From NCBI RefSeq assembly GCF_022867865.1, contig NZ_JALIEC010000011.1, forward strand, positions 1-64,000: 64,000 nucleotides of DNA, read 5' to 3'. A program made the translations under genes and the position numbers. Of the stretch, positions 34,649 to 43,385 are shown piece by piece (the first letter of the stretch is position 1; every line of letters starts with the position of its first letter). Source of the stretch: Phaeobacter sp. J2-8. Its GTDB lineage: Bacteria; Pseudomonadota; Alphaproteobacteria; Rhodobacterales; Rhodobacteraceae. The notes beneath the pieces are model-generated. The model was not told where the DNA came from, ran no database searches, and worked only from the letters and a program-made list of their open reading frames with translations.

Positions 34649-35122
34649 ATGTCTGCAACAACCATCATCGACACCGCACCCCTCGGGGCGCTCATTCGCT
34701 ACACTGACGGCAGCCCCAAGCCACCGGCACGCTTCACCAAGAAGCTGGCGGCCTGGGAGCGCTCGAACGGCGTCGGCCGTCTTGTGAAGAAGGAACCACC
34801 CCGGCCTTACGCGACCTGGACGGCACCTGCGTCGTTCACGCTGCATGAGGGCAACTTCTCCTCGGAAGGGGTGATCCTCGTGACCATCATGCGCAGCCAT
34901 TCGGCTGACAGCGCCCTGGTCTTCGAGGTGGCCGAGGAGCCGAAGCCGGGGCAGGTGCGTGTGCTTCTCGACTTCGGTGGCAACACGGAGCTGCTGCATT
35001 TGGCAACGTCCGTCACCGCTGCCGAGCTCTGGATCGCCAAGGAAGGATACCGCAACGCGCGGCTCGAGATCGTCGGTGCCGAGGACGGCGATAGGGCAGG
35101 GGGCGCGGACCTGGCCGCCTGA
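34649..35122 (+). CDS. hypothetical plasmid protein
   Basis: 157 aa, starting MSATTIIDTAPLGALIRYTDGSPKPPARFTKKLAAWERSNGVGRL. No signal peptide or membrane segment. The N-terminal third is basic, and the middle (ASFTLHEGNFSSEGVILVTIMRSHSADS) looks like a beta-sheet domain. A ribosome site (AGGATGAGAAATC) precedes the ATG. It follows the ParB-like gene on the same strand and ends before a strong hairpin. I recognise it only as a protein type that travels with this plasmid gene set; no function can be given. Confidence 0.7.
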   Translation: MSATTIIDTAPLGALIRYTDGSPKPPARFTKKLAAWERSNGVGRLVKKEPPRPYATWTAPASFTLHEGNFSSEGVILVTIMRSHSADSALVFEVAEEPKPGQVRVLLDFGGNTELLHLATSVTAAELWIAKEGYRNARLEIVGAEDGDRAGGADLAA

Positions 35123-35506
35123 GCCCAACTGAAACCGAGGGGCCCGCCCAAGCGCGGGCCTCTCAACCATCACAACCTTGTCCTTTGAGTTCTCGGGGCA
35201 CCAAAGGATCCATCCCCAAGGAAGGACGTCTTCAACCAAGATCCTGGCCGGGAGGTTGGAGGCAAAAGCATCAGCCGGACGACAGGCTCCAGTCACCAGG
35301 GCACCATCCCCCGCTCGCCATTCCCTTCCTTGGCCCAAATCCTGTCTTCGAGATCAACCCGCGAGGGGTCGGACTACGGGCAAGCCCGTGCCGCCGGGCG
35401 GATTCGGACGAGCCGAACGCACCCGGTGATGTCAGCCAGTCTTCGGGCCTGCGGGGTCCTGTCGCGCGGGGGATGGTCCCCCGCCTCCAAGACAGGAGCC
35501 AAACAG
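35123..35506. other. 384-bp intergenic stretch with two hairpins
   Basis: At 35137-35164 GAGGGGCCCGC and GCGGGCCTCTC form a terminator-like stem for the upstream gene. At 35458-35496 CCTGTC pairs with GACAGG around an inner GCGGGGGA-TGG-TCCCCCGC hairpin; the outer right arm runs into the ribosome site (AGGAG) of the next small gene. Between them no coding sequence is seen. Confidence 0.55.
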
Positions 35507-35671
35507 ATGTCCCGCAAAGATGCTCACGCCTTCGCCGCCTCCCTCGCCGCCACGCTCATGGTCTCAATCGTCGTCTTCCAAGCGGGGGATGGAACCTTCG
35601 GCGCCGTCCCCGCCGATGAAATCGACGGCGACGAGGTCGTGATCGTTTCGGAATACGATCCCTTCGGGTGA
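35507..35671 (+). CDS. small single-membrane-segment protein, 54 aa
   Basis: ATG 35507 follows GACAGGAGCCAAACAG. The product has a basic N-terminus (MSRKDAHAF), one hydrophobic stretch (AASLAATLMVSIVVF) and an acidic tail (EIDGDEVVIVSEYDPFG). It could be a secreted or membrane micro-protein. Its ribosome site lies at the edge of a strong hairpin, so translation may be controlled. No family is recognised. Confidence 0.5.
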   Translation: MSRKDAHAFAASLAATLMVSIVVFQAGDGTFGAVPADEIDGDEVVIVSEYDPFG

Positions 35672-37294
35672 GGCTTCGGCCTCACTTACCGAGGGCCCGG
35701 CAGGGCGCAGGCGCGCCCCCGGGCCTATCGCCGACAGAGTGATCGGCGGTGCCGATCTGAAGAACGCTTGTGTGCCGCCAGCGCAGATCGTAGTGCTTAC
35801 AAGGGCTAAAGCACGCGAAAATTGACTTGGAGAGAGCACGCTAGGATAAGTGGGAAAAACAAATCGTTACATGATTGAGGAACGACAGTGACGCTGGATA
35901 TCCGCGGTAGCCTGAAAAACACGCGCATCAGTAAGAATCCATTGGTGGTCGTGGATGAGCTACTGGCGAACTCGATCGACGCGTTCCTGATCCGAAAGAG
36001 GGATGAGGCCGACGCGGTTGCCCTGGAAGTGACGCTCAAGGTGAAAGCTACTAAAGCGGACTTGCTCGGCGAGGTGTACGACCTTGAGATCACCTGCGAG
36101 GACAACGGGTGCGGTGTTGGGCCAGAGCAGCGCAAGGCCTTCCTGACTAAGGACACCTCCTACAAGGATGACCTCAACATCCCTGGCATCGGGAAGTGCA
36201 AAGGAACCGGTCGCGTCCAGTTCTTCCACCACTTCACGGCAGTCTCACTGTCATCAATCTACAGAGAGGGAGACCGATTAAAGCACATCTCGCTTCCTTT
36301 ACTGCGCGACCGAAAGACCATCGAAGAGACCGATTTCACGATAGAGGATCGGGACACCGGCGACGTCGGGACCCATATACGACTTTCGCACGTGGTGCCG
36401 AAGCTGCGCGAGACCATCCTATCCGTCGCCAGCGTGCACAGGACGTTCACTGCCGAGGCGATCCGACAGCACGTTCTCTTCAACCTGCTGCAACGGTTCG
36501 TCAGCCTTAAGGATGACCTCGGCGACTTCCAGATTAAGTTCGTCAGCGACCTTGGGGGCACCAAGTCTGAAGAAACCTTGACGCCGGCAGCTATCCCCAA
36601 GCACACGTCCGTCACGCCGATCACCGTCGAACACGTCGAAGGTAAGGACAAGGTATCGGCCCACTTCACCATAACGCACTACAAGCTGGACGAGACGCAG
36701 TACCCGTTGCCTCGCAACATCATAGGCTTGTGCGCCAAGGCGTCTATCGCTGAGCTCATCACCGGTCGTTACCTCAAGACCAAGACGCTCGAAAACAACG
36801 CGATTGACGGTCACTACCACATCGTCCTGGTCGAGGGGCCCCTGTTGGATGATGGTGTCAACGAGCAACGCGATGGGTTTGACAAGATACCACTGGACAA
36901 CGGCTCAGGAGACCTCTTCGAAGGGATGCAGGTCACCTTCGAGGACATATTCTCGGTTCTCGACGACAAGGTGCAGGAGCTCATAACGCCGCCTGATTGG
37001 TCTAGGGATACGATCGTGAAAGACGTGGCGAAGGACTTCGGCGTGTCTGAGGAGATGCTCTCTTACTCAAACACGCGCGTGAAGTTCGGGGACACCCCGA
37101 ACGAGGTCGCGAAGCGTGTCTTGACGAACCTTCAGGAGCAGGTGGTCAACGAGACGTCCAGCCTCTCGGCCATGAAGGAGGCCATCAAGGGCCTCGCCCC
37201 GGACAGCGATGACTTCCGACGCAAGATCGACGATCTTTCGTCGGAATTCGCCTCCTTGGTCTTGTCGCGCTTAAGTTCCGGTCTCCCAACTCAT

Positions 37295-38152
37295 TTAGGC
37301 AGCCTTTCGTTCGAAGGCCAAGGGGCTTTTTCCACCCAGCGATGAGTGGCGGCGGCGCGGATTGTAGAACCCGTTTATATACTGGAAGATAGCGGCTTCG
37401 GCTTGTCGTCTGGTTTTCCAGCGGTTGCGCCAGATCAGCTCAGCCTTGATGGATTTGAAGAACGTTTCCACCATGGAATTGTCATAGCAATTGCCCTTAC
37501 CGCTCATGGATACTTTGAAGCCATGCCTTGAAAGGCGCTTCTGATAGTCATGTGAACAGTATTGAGAGCCACGATCCGTGTGGTGAATGCAGCCCTCCGC
37601 CGGCTGTCGCAAAGCCACGGCCATGTCCAGCGCCCGGATCGCCAGGTCCCGCTTCATACGGTTGCTGACGGCCCAGCCGATGACCCGGCGTGAATAAAGA
37701 TCGATAATCACAGCCAGATAGAGCCAACCTTCACTGGTCCAGATATAGGATATGTCGCCCGCCCACTTCTGGTTTGGACTCTCAGCCGAGAAGTCCTGAT
37801 CCAGCAAGTTGGGCCCGATGTTGAACGCATGGTTGCTGTCCGTGGTCACCTTGTATTTCTGGGTTCTGACGATCTTAATGTCGTTCTCACGCATCAAGCG
37901 GCCTACGCGTCGGTGCCCGACCTTCAGTCCCAGCTCCTGTAATTCCTCGGTCATCCGCGGCGTGCCATAACTTTGTAGGCTCAGGCGGTGCTGTTCGCGG
38001 ATATGAGCCAAGATCACCATATCATCGCGTTGTCGTTGGCTCATGGGTCGAGCCCTCCAGGCACGAAAGCCGCGCGATGTTACCCGCATAACTCGGCACA
38101 GAAATTCGACTGACCATTCTTCTTTCCAGACTTCGATGAACGCAAATCTCAC
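37295..38152 (-). CDS. IS3-family transposase OrfB (DDE integrase core)
   Basis: 285 aa. HTH_21-type N-terminus (RMTEELQELGLKVGHRRVGRLMRENDIK) then the rve core with D in WAGDISYIW, D in HTDRGSQY and E in NSMVETFFKSIKAEL, 35 residues after the second Asp. It ends FYNPRRRHSSLGGKSPLAFE. It is normally made as an OrfAB fusion by -1 frameshifting on the A7G run at 38188-38181. From the slip the orfB frame is open through KPVRFAFIEVW, which supports the fusion. Confidence 0.94.
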   Translation of the reverse strand: MRFAFIEVWKEEWSVEFLCRVMRVTSRGFRAWRARPMSQRQRDDMVILAHIREQHRLSLQSYGTPRMTEELQELGLKVGHRRVGRLMRENDIKIVRTQKYKVTTDSNHAFNIGPNLLDQDFSAESPNQKWAGDISYIWTSEGWLYLAVIIDLYSRRVIGWAVSNRMKRDLAIRALDMAVALRQPAEGCIHHTDRGSQYCSHDYQKRLSRHGFKVSMSGKGNCYDNSMVETFFKSIKAELIWRNRWKTRRQAEAAIFQYINGFYNPRRRHSSLGGKSPLAFERKAA

Positions 38153-38424
38153 CGGCTTTGGCCTGCAAAGAAGATTGCCGCTTTTTTTAACACTTCCCTC
38201 TCCTCGCGCAGCAGGCGGACTTCTTTGCGGAGACGTTCGTTCTCTTTTTCAACGTCCTCGTGCGGTCCGGACATCAAATCGTTATGCTGATGCTTTTGGA
38301 CCCACTTGTTCAGTGTCGAAAGCCCAACCCCCAAATCAGAGGCCGCTTGTGGTCGTGTCAGTCCACTGGTCGTTGCGATGCGCACTGCATCACGGCGAAA
38401 CTCGTCTGTGTATCTCCTTGCCAT
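38149..38424 (-). CDS. IS3-family OrfA (HTH, leucine-zipper)
   Basis: 91 aa. The HTH is MARRYTDEFRRDAVRIATTSGLTRPQAASDLGVGLSTLNKWV, followed by a coiled coil ENERLRKEVRLLREEREVLKKAA. It binds the IS ends and, alone, moderates transposition. The slippery TTA-AAA-AAA-G lies near its end, and the frame overlaps orfB by 4 bases. Confidence 0.93.
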   Translation of the reverse strand: MARRYTDEFRRDAVRIATTSGLTRPQAASDLGVGLSTLNKWVQKHQHNDLMSGPHEDVEKENERLRKEVRLLREEREVLKKAAIFFAGQSR

Positions 38425-39091
38425 TCTTAATCTCCTTCATAGCAAACATTGCTCGAAAGAGACCGGAACTAAACCGTGGCAAGACCAACAACGGCCAAAG
38501 CCTCTTTGAAGCCGACGTCGATGAGGCCGTTGGCGAGTTGCTAAACCGGATAGGTGAGGAGAACGGGGGCTGCCGCCCGGATATAGCGCTGTTCCACGAG
38601 GAAGGCTCCGTTGTGATCGTCGAGTTCAAGGCGCCCGGCGTCAGTCTCGACGAGCACGACAACGACCTGATGGAATACGCCACAATCTTGGCCGCGAAGT
38701 CCAACGGAAGGCTGAAGAAGTTCTACGGATACCTGATAGGGGATACCATCAATCCGATCCGCCTGAGAGGCTACAATCGCTTGCCCGGCGAGAACGGCTT
38801 CTTCAGCACCAACGATGTGAAGGAGCCGAAAAGCCAGGCTACACTTGGGCAGCTGTACTCGGAGCTTCTTTTCTACGGGGACATCGTGGATCGTGCTCGC
38901 AAACGCATCGGAGTATATAGGGAGCGCCTGAAGCTACCGCCGCTTTGATCAAGGTCGGCTTGGTTCCGCTCCGCCGCCGGCACCCACCAAAAATGCTGCA
39001 GGATGGACGAATGACCGGTTCTGTGAAGCTACGTGGCAGCGCCCGGCTGTGAGGCGAATGGAGCTCTGGGCCGATTGCCAAGATCAAGCCT

Positions 39092-39412
39092 TCAACTGAT
39101 GGCTAGGTCGCTCGCGGTCTTTCCTGCCGCCAACGCCTCCACGAACCACTGCGGTTTCCGCCCCCGGCCGGACCAGGTGAGTGCCGGGTTCTCAGGGTGC
39201 CGGTATTTCGCCGCGGCAGGCGCGCGCGCGGTTTTCGCCTCGGTGTTAACAAGCTCGGCCAGAGAGTAGCCCAGATCCCGGGCGAGAGCCTCCACCTTGG
39301 CGCGGGCTTCCGCCTTCTGCCGATCCTCGAATGTGGAAATCGCCCTTGCGACGTCCTTCTGCATTTTCTTCAGTTCGCTGAGCGACAGTGCCTCGAGATC
39401 GTAATCAGCCAT
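39092..39412 (-). CDS. H-NS-family nucleoid protein (HvrA-like)
   Basis: 106 aa from MADYDLEALSLSELKKMQKDV (ATG 39412). The N-terminal coiled coil (SLSELKKMQKDVARAISTFEDRQKAEARAKVEALARDLG) serves oligomerisation; the C-terminus has the H-NS DNA-binding core TWSGRGRKPQWFVEALAAG. It binds AT-rich DNA and silences acquired genes. Plasmid-borne copies often limit the cost of the plasmid to the host. It is divergent from ssb. A longer upstream frame is not supported. Confidence 0.9.
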   Translation of the reverse strand: MADYDLEALSLSELKKMQKDVARAISTFEDRQKAEARAKVEALARDLGYSLAELVNTEAKTARAPAAAKYRHPENPALTWSGRGRKPQWFVEALAAGKTASDLAIS

Positions 39413-39838
39413 TGATGTGGTCCGTGTCCTGAATGTTCCGGTATCGATAGCCCGGGGCGGTCGGGCGCCGCAACTCCCGGAATGCAAAGGCAGGGGTGGA
39501 AAAGGCTGGTGATCGCCGCTTTAGCCGCCAGGAAGGTGCTGAACTGGGGGTCAGGCTGTCGCAATCGGCAGGGGTGACATGTTCTGGCATAGGCTCCCCG
39601 CGCATCTCTGCCTCCCGGGCCATCCCTTCGACTGACAATCCCCTAATCCCGTTCGGTCTCCTGCGCGCAACCCCGCGTCAGTCCGGGCCGTGTTGCCCCT
39701 TTGGGGCTGCCCGCTCCACCCCGGTCCTCTGGGGGTTTCCGGCGTCCGTTCCGTCCACCGTGCACGCGTCACCCGACGGGCTTTTTCAGGGTCTTGTCGA
39801 AGGGGCGGTCCCGAAGACAGGAAACACAGGAGCTAATC
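39413..39838. other. 426-bp divergent intergenic region between the H-NS gene and ssb
   Basis: No gene. It should hold the promoters of both divergent genes. Near ssb, GTCTT (39791-39795) can pair with AAGAC (39814-39818) around a GGG...CCC hairpin, and CACAGGAGCTAATC is the ssb ribosome site. Nothing else stands out. Confidence 0.45.
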
Positions 39839-40243
39839 ATGCAAAACATCGTCATCCTCGCCGGCAACATCGGTCAGAAACCCGAAACCCGCACCACCCA
39901 GGGCGGCACCAACATCACCAACTTCAGCCTCGCCACCTCCCGCCCCCGCCTCTCGGAAGGTCGTGTCCTGCGCGACGAGAATGGCTACCGGATCATGGAC
40001 ACTGAATGGCACCGCATCACCTGCTTCAACGGTCTCGGCAAGACGGTCGCGGAGCATTGCGAAAAGGGCATGAAGGTCCTCGTCCACGGCCGCATCCACT
40101 ACAGCAAGTGGATCGACAGCATGGGCAACGACCGCTACGGCTGCGAGATCATCGCCGAGAAGGTCGACTTCCTGAGCCGCCCGAAGTCGGCCGAGAACGA
40201 AAACCCCGAGCTGGTCGACCGTGACGACGAGATCCCGTTCTGA
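39839..40243 (+). CDS. ssb: single-stranded DNA-binding protein
   Basis: 134 aa, ATG 39839 after ACAGGAGCTAATC. OB-fold motifs: MQNIVILAGNIGQKPETRTTQGGTNITNFSLATS, TEWHRITCFNGLGKTVAEHCEKGMKVLVHGRIHYSKW, and the acidic tip DDEIPF that recruits repair and replication proteins. It is shorter than chromosomal SSB (about 165 aa) in the linker, as is usual for plasmid copies. A GC hairpin follows at about 40267-40290. Confidence 0.95.
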   Translation: MQNIVILAGNIGQKPETRTTQGGTNITNFSLATSRPRLSEGRVLRDENGYRIMDTEWHRITCFNGLGKTVAEHCEKGMKVLVHGRIHYSKWIDSMGNDRYGCEIIAEKVDFLSRPKSAENENPELVDRDDEIPF

Positions 40244-40430
40244 GGAACGGGGTCTCCCCCTTGGACCCGGCGGGGAAACCCGCCGGGTTCGCTGCGCCGC
40301 CGCAAGGCAGCTTCGAGCCCAATTCGACTGATGCTGCGCTAACAACGAACGTCCGCTTGACGGCCCGCCGCCGGCACTAGAAAATTCTCATCAGTGTCTT
40401 TTGTAGAATTAATAAGAAGAGTAACAATGG

Positions 40431-41339
40431 ATGGCATATGACTTAGAATTTGGGTTCCGTCCATTAGCCATGGATGTGATCGCGGGCCCAATCACGATAG
40501 AAACTCTAGATGGCCTTGAGGATCGAGTTGCCGAAGTAGAGCAGTCAGATCAGAAATACCAAGATTGGATTTATTCGCCGCGTCAGAAGATCAAGCACCT
40601 AGGTACTGGCGAGATCTATTACGCACCGTATGCTGCGCGGGTTTTTGGCCTGCCCAACACGCATATCATTCGCCACATTGAAGATGTTGGGCTGGGACAT
40701 CTTCAATTTCACATTTGGTCGCTGGGGTTCTTCACAGGCCAGAGATTGAGCGCGACAGAAGCCGGTTTTCTAGATGCTACACCGCTGAAACCGGGGAAGC
40801 TAAACGATTTTGAATTATTGGGTGACAGTTTGCCGAAAGCAGTTCAATTGGCTGAAGCTTACTGGCTAGACAATATGCATGACCGAAAGCAGCTTGCGCG
40901 CTTTGAAGCTGCCATTCATGCGCTATTTCTCGCACAAAACCCGAGGCTTTTGCAGTTCGAAGCGTTTATGTTTCTCTACACTGCGCTTGATGCATGTTTT
41001 AAGATGATGAAAGAGAGCCTTTCTGGACCGCACCCAAGAACACACGGGGAACGAACCATATGGATGTGTGAGCAATATGGCGTTCCGGTACCTGAATGGG
41101 CAGAGCCGGATGGGGGGACAGAAATCGCAGACCTGCGAAACCCGGCTATCCACGAAGGCCTGTATGTCGGGGAACCGCTTGGTTTTGCGGTTGAGGGTCA
41201 GGGGGCAAATCGTAACCTCAATTTGCAAATGCAGGCGGTCGTGTGCCGCCTGTTGGTAGCTATCGTCGGCGGGGCTGAAACGGACTATGTGAAGTCGGAT
41301 GTGACATCTCGGCAGCGCCATGGTCTCAGGCTACCGTGA
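40431..41339 (+). CDS. hypothetical protein with HEPN-like motif
   Basis: 302 aa, no close family recognised. Near the C-terminus EIADLRNPAIHEGLYVG contains R-x4-H, the arrangement of HEPN RNase catalytic residues, preceded by helices (LQFEAFMFLYTALDACFKMMKE) that suit an ApeA/RiboL-PSP-like HEPN bundle. Base composition is visibly AT-richer than the neighbours and codon use differs, a sign of separate acquisition. HEPN proteins are toxins or defence ribonucleases; here that is inference. It stands alone between ssb and the DUF932 gene. Confidence 0.6.
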   Translation: MAYDLEFGFRPLAMDVIAGPITIETLDGLEDRVAEVEQSDQKYQDWIYSPRQKIKHLGTGEIYYAPYAARVFGLPNTHIIRHIEDVGLGHLQFHIWSLGFFTGQRLSATEAGFLDATPLKPGKLNDFELLGDSLPKAVQLAEAYWLDNMHDRKQLARFEAAIHALFLAQNPRLLQFEAFMFLYTALDACFKMMKESLSGPHPRTHGERTIWMCEQYGVPVPEWAEPDGGTEIADLRNPAIHEGLYVGEPLGFAVEGQGANRNLNLQMQAVVCRLLVAIVGGAETDYVKSDVTSRQRHGLRLP

Positions 41340-41464
41340 CGCTCAGGATTATTTGCATAAAGAGCATCAATCCTCCAAACGACGAAATTTCAAGCGGACT
41401 TTCAATTTCGCAGGTTCTAGGCCCGCTTTGTCCGCGTTGCTGCCATTCGCGTTCCGGCTGAAGA

Positions 41465-41543
41465 GTGAGAGGAGTGCCGGTTTCCCGGTGACGGGTTGAG
41501 GGTTGGGAGAGTGGCTCCCGGCGCCTGTCACGGGAGATAGCCG
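41465..41543 (+). promoter_or_regulatory. shared structured leader, copy B (before the DUF932 gene)
   Basis: GTGACGGG (41488-41495) pairs with CCTGTCAC (41524-41531), enclosing GGGAG-AGTGG-CTCCC (41505-41519). The outer stem ends 12 nt before the ATG and GGGAGA follows it. Relative to copy A, the pairing is kept although bases in the right arm differ. Confidence 0.6.
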
Positions 41544-42744
41544 ATGGGCGTTGTAGAAGTTCTGGATCCGGTGCAGCCGGCGCGGGCTGGTGGCTGGAAA
41601 GTGGATGTGAGCCGGGGTGAGCGGAACGGACGGGTGTCGTCCGAATGGTTCAACCGGCCCGATGATGAGCGGTATCTGTCGCTCGATGATCTCTGGGCCA
41701 GTGTGAAGGGTCGGTCCGAGCGCAGCCGCAGCCGTGTGGTGCAGACGGCGGAAATCCGGGTGGAGGCCGCGCGCGATAACCCCGAGCGGTTGCATCTGAT
41801 GCTGCCGAAAGCGCAGGAGCCCGTCGCGCCCACGCACTGGGCCTTTGGCCAGCTTGCCAGCATCGTCGGCGCACCGGCGTCTTACCTTCGGCAGCTGCCC
41901 GCGCCGCTGGCGGGGATCAACCTGCAATACGGTTTGACCAACCACCGCGCCGAGCAGGTGAAGACATTCGAGACCGAGGATGGCCGCACGGAACTGCGCG
42001 CCGTGACCGGTCCCGACTACGGCCGCATCCATGACTTCGAGCTTGTCGAGGCGGTGCAGCGCATCGCGGGCAATGGTACGGGCGATACGCGTTGGAAGGT
42101 GCCGGGTGTGCTGGATTGGTCGACCGGGGTCTACAACCCCGATGTCGAAATCAGCCGCGACACGACCACGCTCTACGCCTCTGACCGCGACGTCTTCCTG
42201 TTCCTGGTCGACGATCGCAACCCGATCGAAGCGGGCAAGCTGCCCGACGGCTCCCCCGATCTCTACTTCCGGGGTTTCTATTGCTGGAACTCCGAGGTCG
42301 GAGCCAAGACGCTTGGCATGGCGAGCTTCTACCTGCGGGCCGTCTGCCAGAACCGGAACCTATGGGGCGTCGAGGATTTCCAGGAGATCCGGATCCGGCA
42401 TTCGAAATACGCCGCCTCGCGCTTTGCCCATGAGGCGGCGCCGGCGCTGACGCGGTTTGCCAATTCTTCGCCGCAGGGCTTCGTGAACGGCATCAAGGCG
42501 GCGCGGCAGCAGATCGTGGCACGCAGCGACGGGGATCGCGCAGATTTCCTGCGCAAGCGGGGTTTCTCGAAAGCCGAGTTCTGGCAAGATCATCGAGAAG
42601 GTGCTGATGGAAGAGGGCCGACCGCCCGAGAGCATCTTCGACTTCGTGCAGGGCATCACGCGGCTTGCGCGCGACAAGACCCAGCAGGATGCGCGCCTCG
42701 ACATGGAAGGCCGCGCCAAGAAGCTCCTCGACCGAGTGGGGTGA
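41544..42744 (+). pseudogene. DUF932 (phage/plasmid-like TIGR03299-type) protein, frameshifted near the end
   Basis: The main frame from ATG 41544 runs about 345 residues: LDDLWASVKGR, FGQLASIVGAPASYLRQLPAPLAGINLQYGL, VTGPDYGRIHDFELVEAV, FRGFYCWNSEVGAKTLGMASFYLRAVCQNRNLWG, all DUF932 features. At about 42579-42585 the frame slips; the other frame then gives GKIIEKVLMEEGRPPESIFDFVQGITRLARDKTQQDARLDMEGRAKKLLDRVG, the proper tail, stopping at 42744. Function unknown; DUF932 proteins are phage/plasmid accessory proteins. The slip could be an assembly indel. Confidence 0.82.
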
Positions 42745-42838
42745 CCTGAGTTGGGGCGCCTCGCTGGCGCCCCACTGAAATCGCCGTGAAGAGCCCATTT
42801 CGCCAGATGCTGCGCAGTAGACGGGTGGACTTTTCCGG

Positions 42839-43174
42839 CTAACTTCCCATAAACCTCTGTCTTGCCTCTACTGCTATGTTGTAGCGTTGCTGCAGGTCGG
42901 CGATCAGGGCCATTGCAACGCGTTTGGCGTCATCGCCCTCTGCTTCCCTGTAGCTTTGCTTCGCTGCCTCCAGCAGCTTCTTGATCTTGAATTCCTCGGG
43001 CAGTGCGCCTGCTTCGGCCATGATGCGGACCGCCACTGCTGTCGCCATGTCGGTAAACGCCTCGCCCGAGCGGTCGGGCAGCGGTTTCCCTTCGCCTTCA
43101 AGGCCGCGTAATTTGCCCTCTGCGAGGGCTTTCAGGATTTGCCGTTCCACGAGCCGGCGAAGGGACTGGGTCAT
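42839..43174 (-). CDS. DUF1992 (DnaJ-homologue C28 domain) protein
   Basis: 111 aa from MTQSLRRLVERQILKALAEGKLRGLEGEGKPLP (ATG 43174). This N-terminal segment is the DUF1992 signature, and FKIKKLLEAAKQSYREAE with a helical tail follows. The family is widespread in bacteria and corresponds to the conserved domain of eukaryotic DNAJC28; its role is not known. It is the only minus-strand gene in this stretch of the plasmid block. Confidence 0.85.
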   Translation of the reverse strand: MTQSLRRLVERQILKALAEGKLRGLEGEGKPLPDRSGEAFTDMATAVAVRIMAEAGALPEEFKIKKLLEAAKQSYREAEGDDAKRVAMALIADLQQRYNIAVEARQRFMGS

Positions 43175-43311
43175 GCTGTATTCCTGCTTTCTTCCTGATG
43201 CCGCCAAGGCGACTATAGCTTAGAACCAAAACCGACTTTGGAAGTTCTGCGCTGAACGGCGGAAAAGTTCGCATTGCCGACATAAGCTTTCATCATCCGC
43301 TGCCCCTTCGA

Positions 43312-43385
43312 GGAAGAGAGCGGCGGTTTGGTCTTTGACGAATGAGGCGGGGAGAGTGGCTTCCCGCGCCGTCGGATATGCTGCC
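43312..43385 (+). promoter_or_regulatory. shared structured leader, copy C
   Basis: GACG (43337-43340) pairs with CGTC (43370-43373), enclosing GGGAG-AGTGG-CTTCC (43350-43364). Loop AGTGG and the 12-nt distance to the ATG are the same as in copies A and B. The upstream purine-rich stretch GAGGAAGAGAGCGGCGGTTT also resembles those copies. Confidence 0.55.

Larger units (their letters stand above)
37275..38469 (-). mobile_element. IS3-family insertion sequence, complete, 1,195 bp
   Basis: Terminal inverted repeats GTTCCGGTCTC (left, from 37275) and GAGACCGGAAC (right, to 38469) match over 11 bases. A 3-bp target duplication TAA flanks it (37272-37274 and 38470-38472). It carries overlapping orfA and orfB on the minus strand with a run of seven A plus G as slippage site. 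All parts look intact, so the element is probably active and the insertion recent. Confidence 0.92.
35888..38948 (+). pseudogene. GHKL-ATPase / PD-(D/E)XK-nuclease-like gene, interrupted by an IS3-family element
   Basis: It starts at GTG 35888 (TTGAGGAACGACA before it). The N-terminal part is a GHKL ATPase: NPLVVVDELLANSIDAF (N-box E and N), CEDNGCGVGPEQRKAF (D-x-G-x-G) and IPGIGKCKGTGR (G2 box). At codon 462 the frame enters the IS (37275-38469). After it the same gene resumes, NRGKTNNGQSLFEADVDEAV, with RPDIALFHEEGSVVIVEFKAPG, a D...E-x-K nuclease-like core, to the stop at 38948. Removing the IS and one 3-bp duplication restores a 620-aa frame exactly. The combination resembles single-gene phage-defence effectors (inference). 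As it stands the gene is disrupted. Confidence 0.8.

Noticed and set aside
40267-40290. Hairpin after ssb as a CRISPR-like or mobile repeat
   Set aside because: Single GC-rich hairpin with no T tract and no repeated units; at most a weak terminator.
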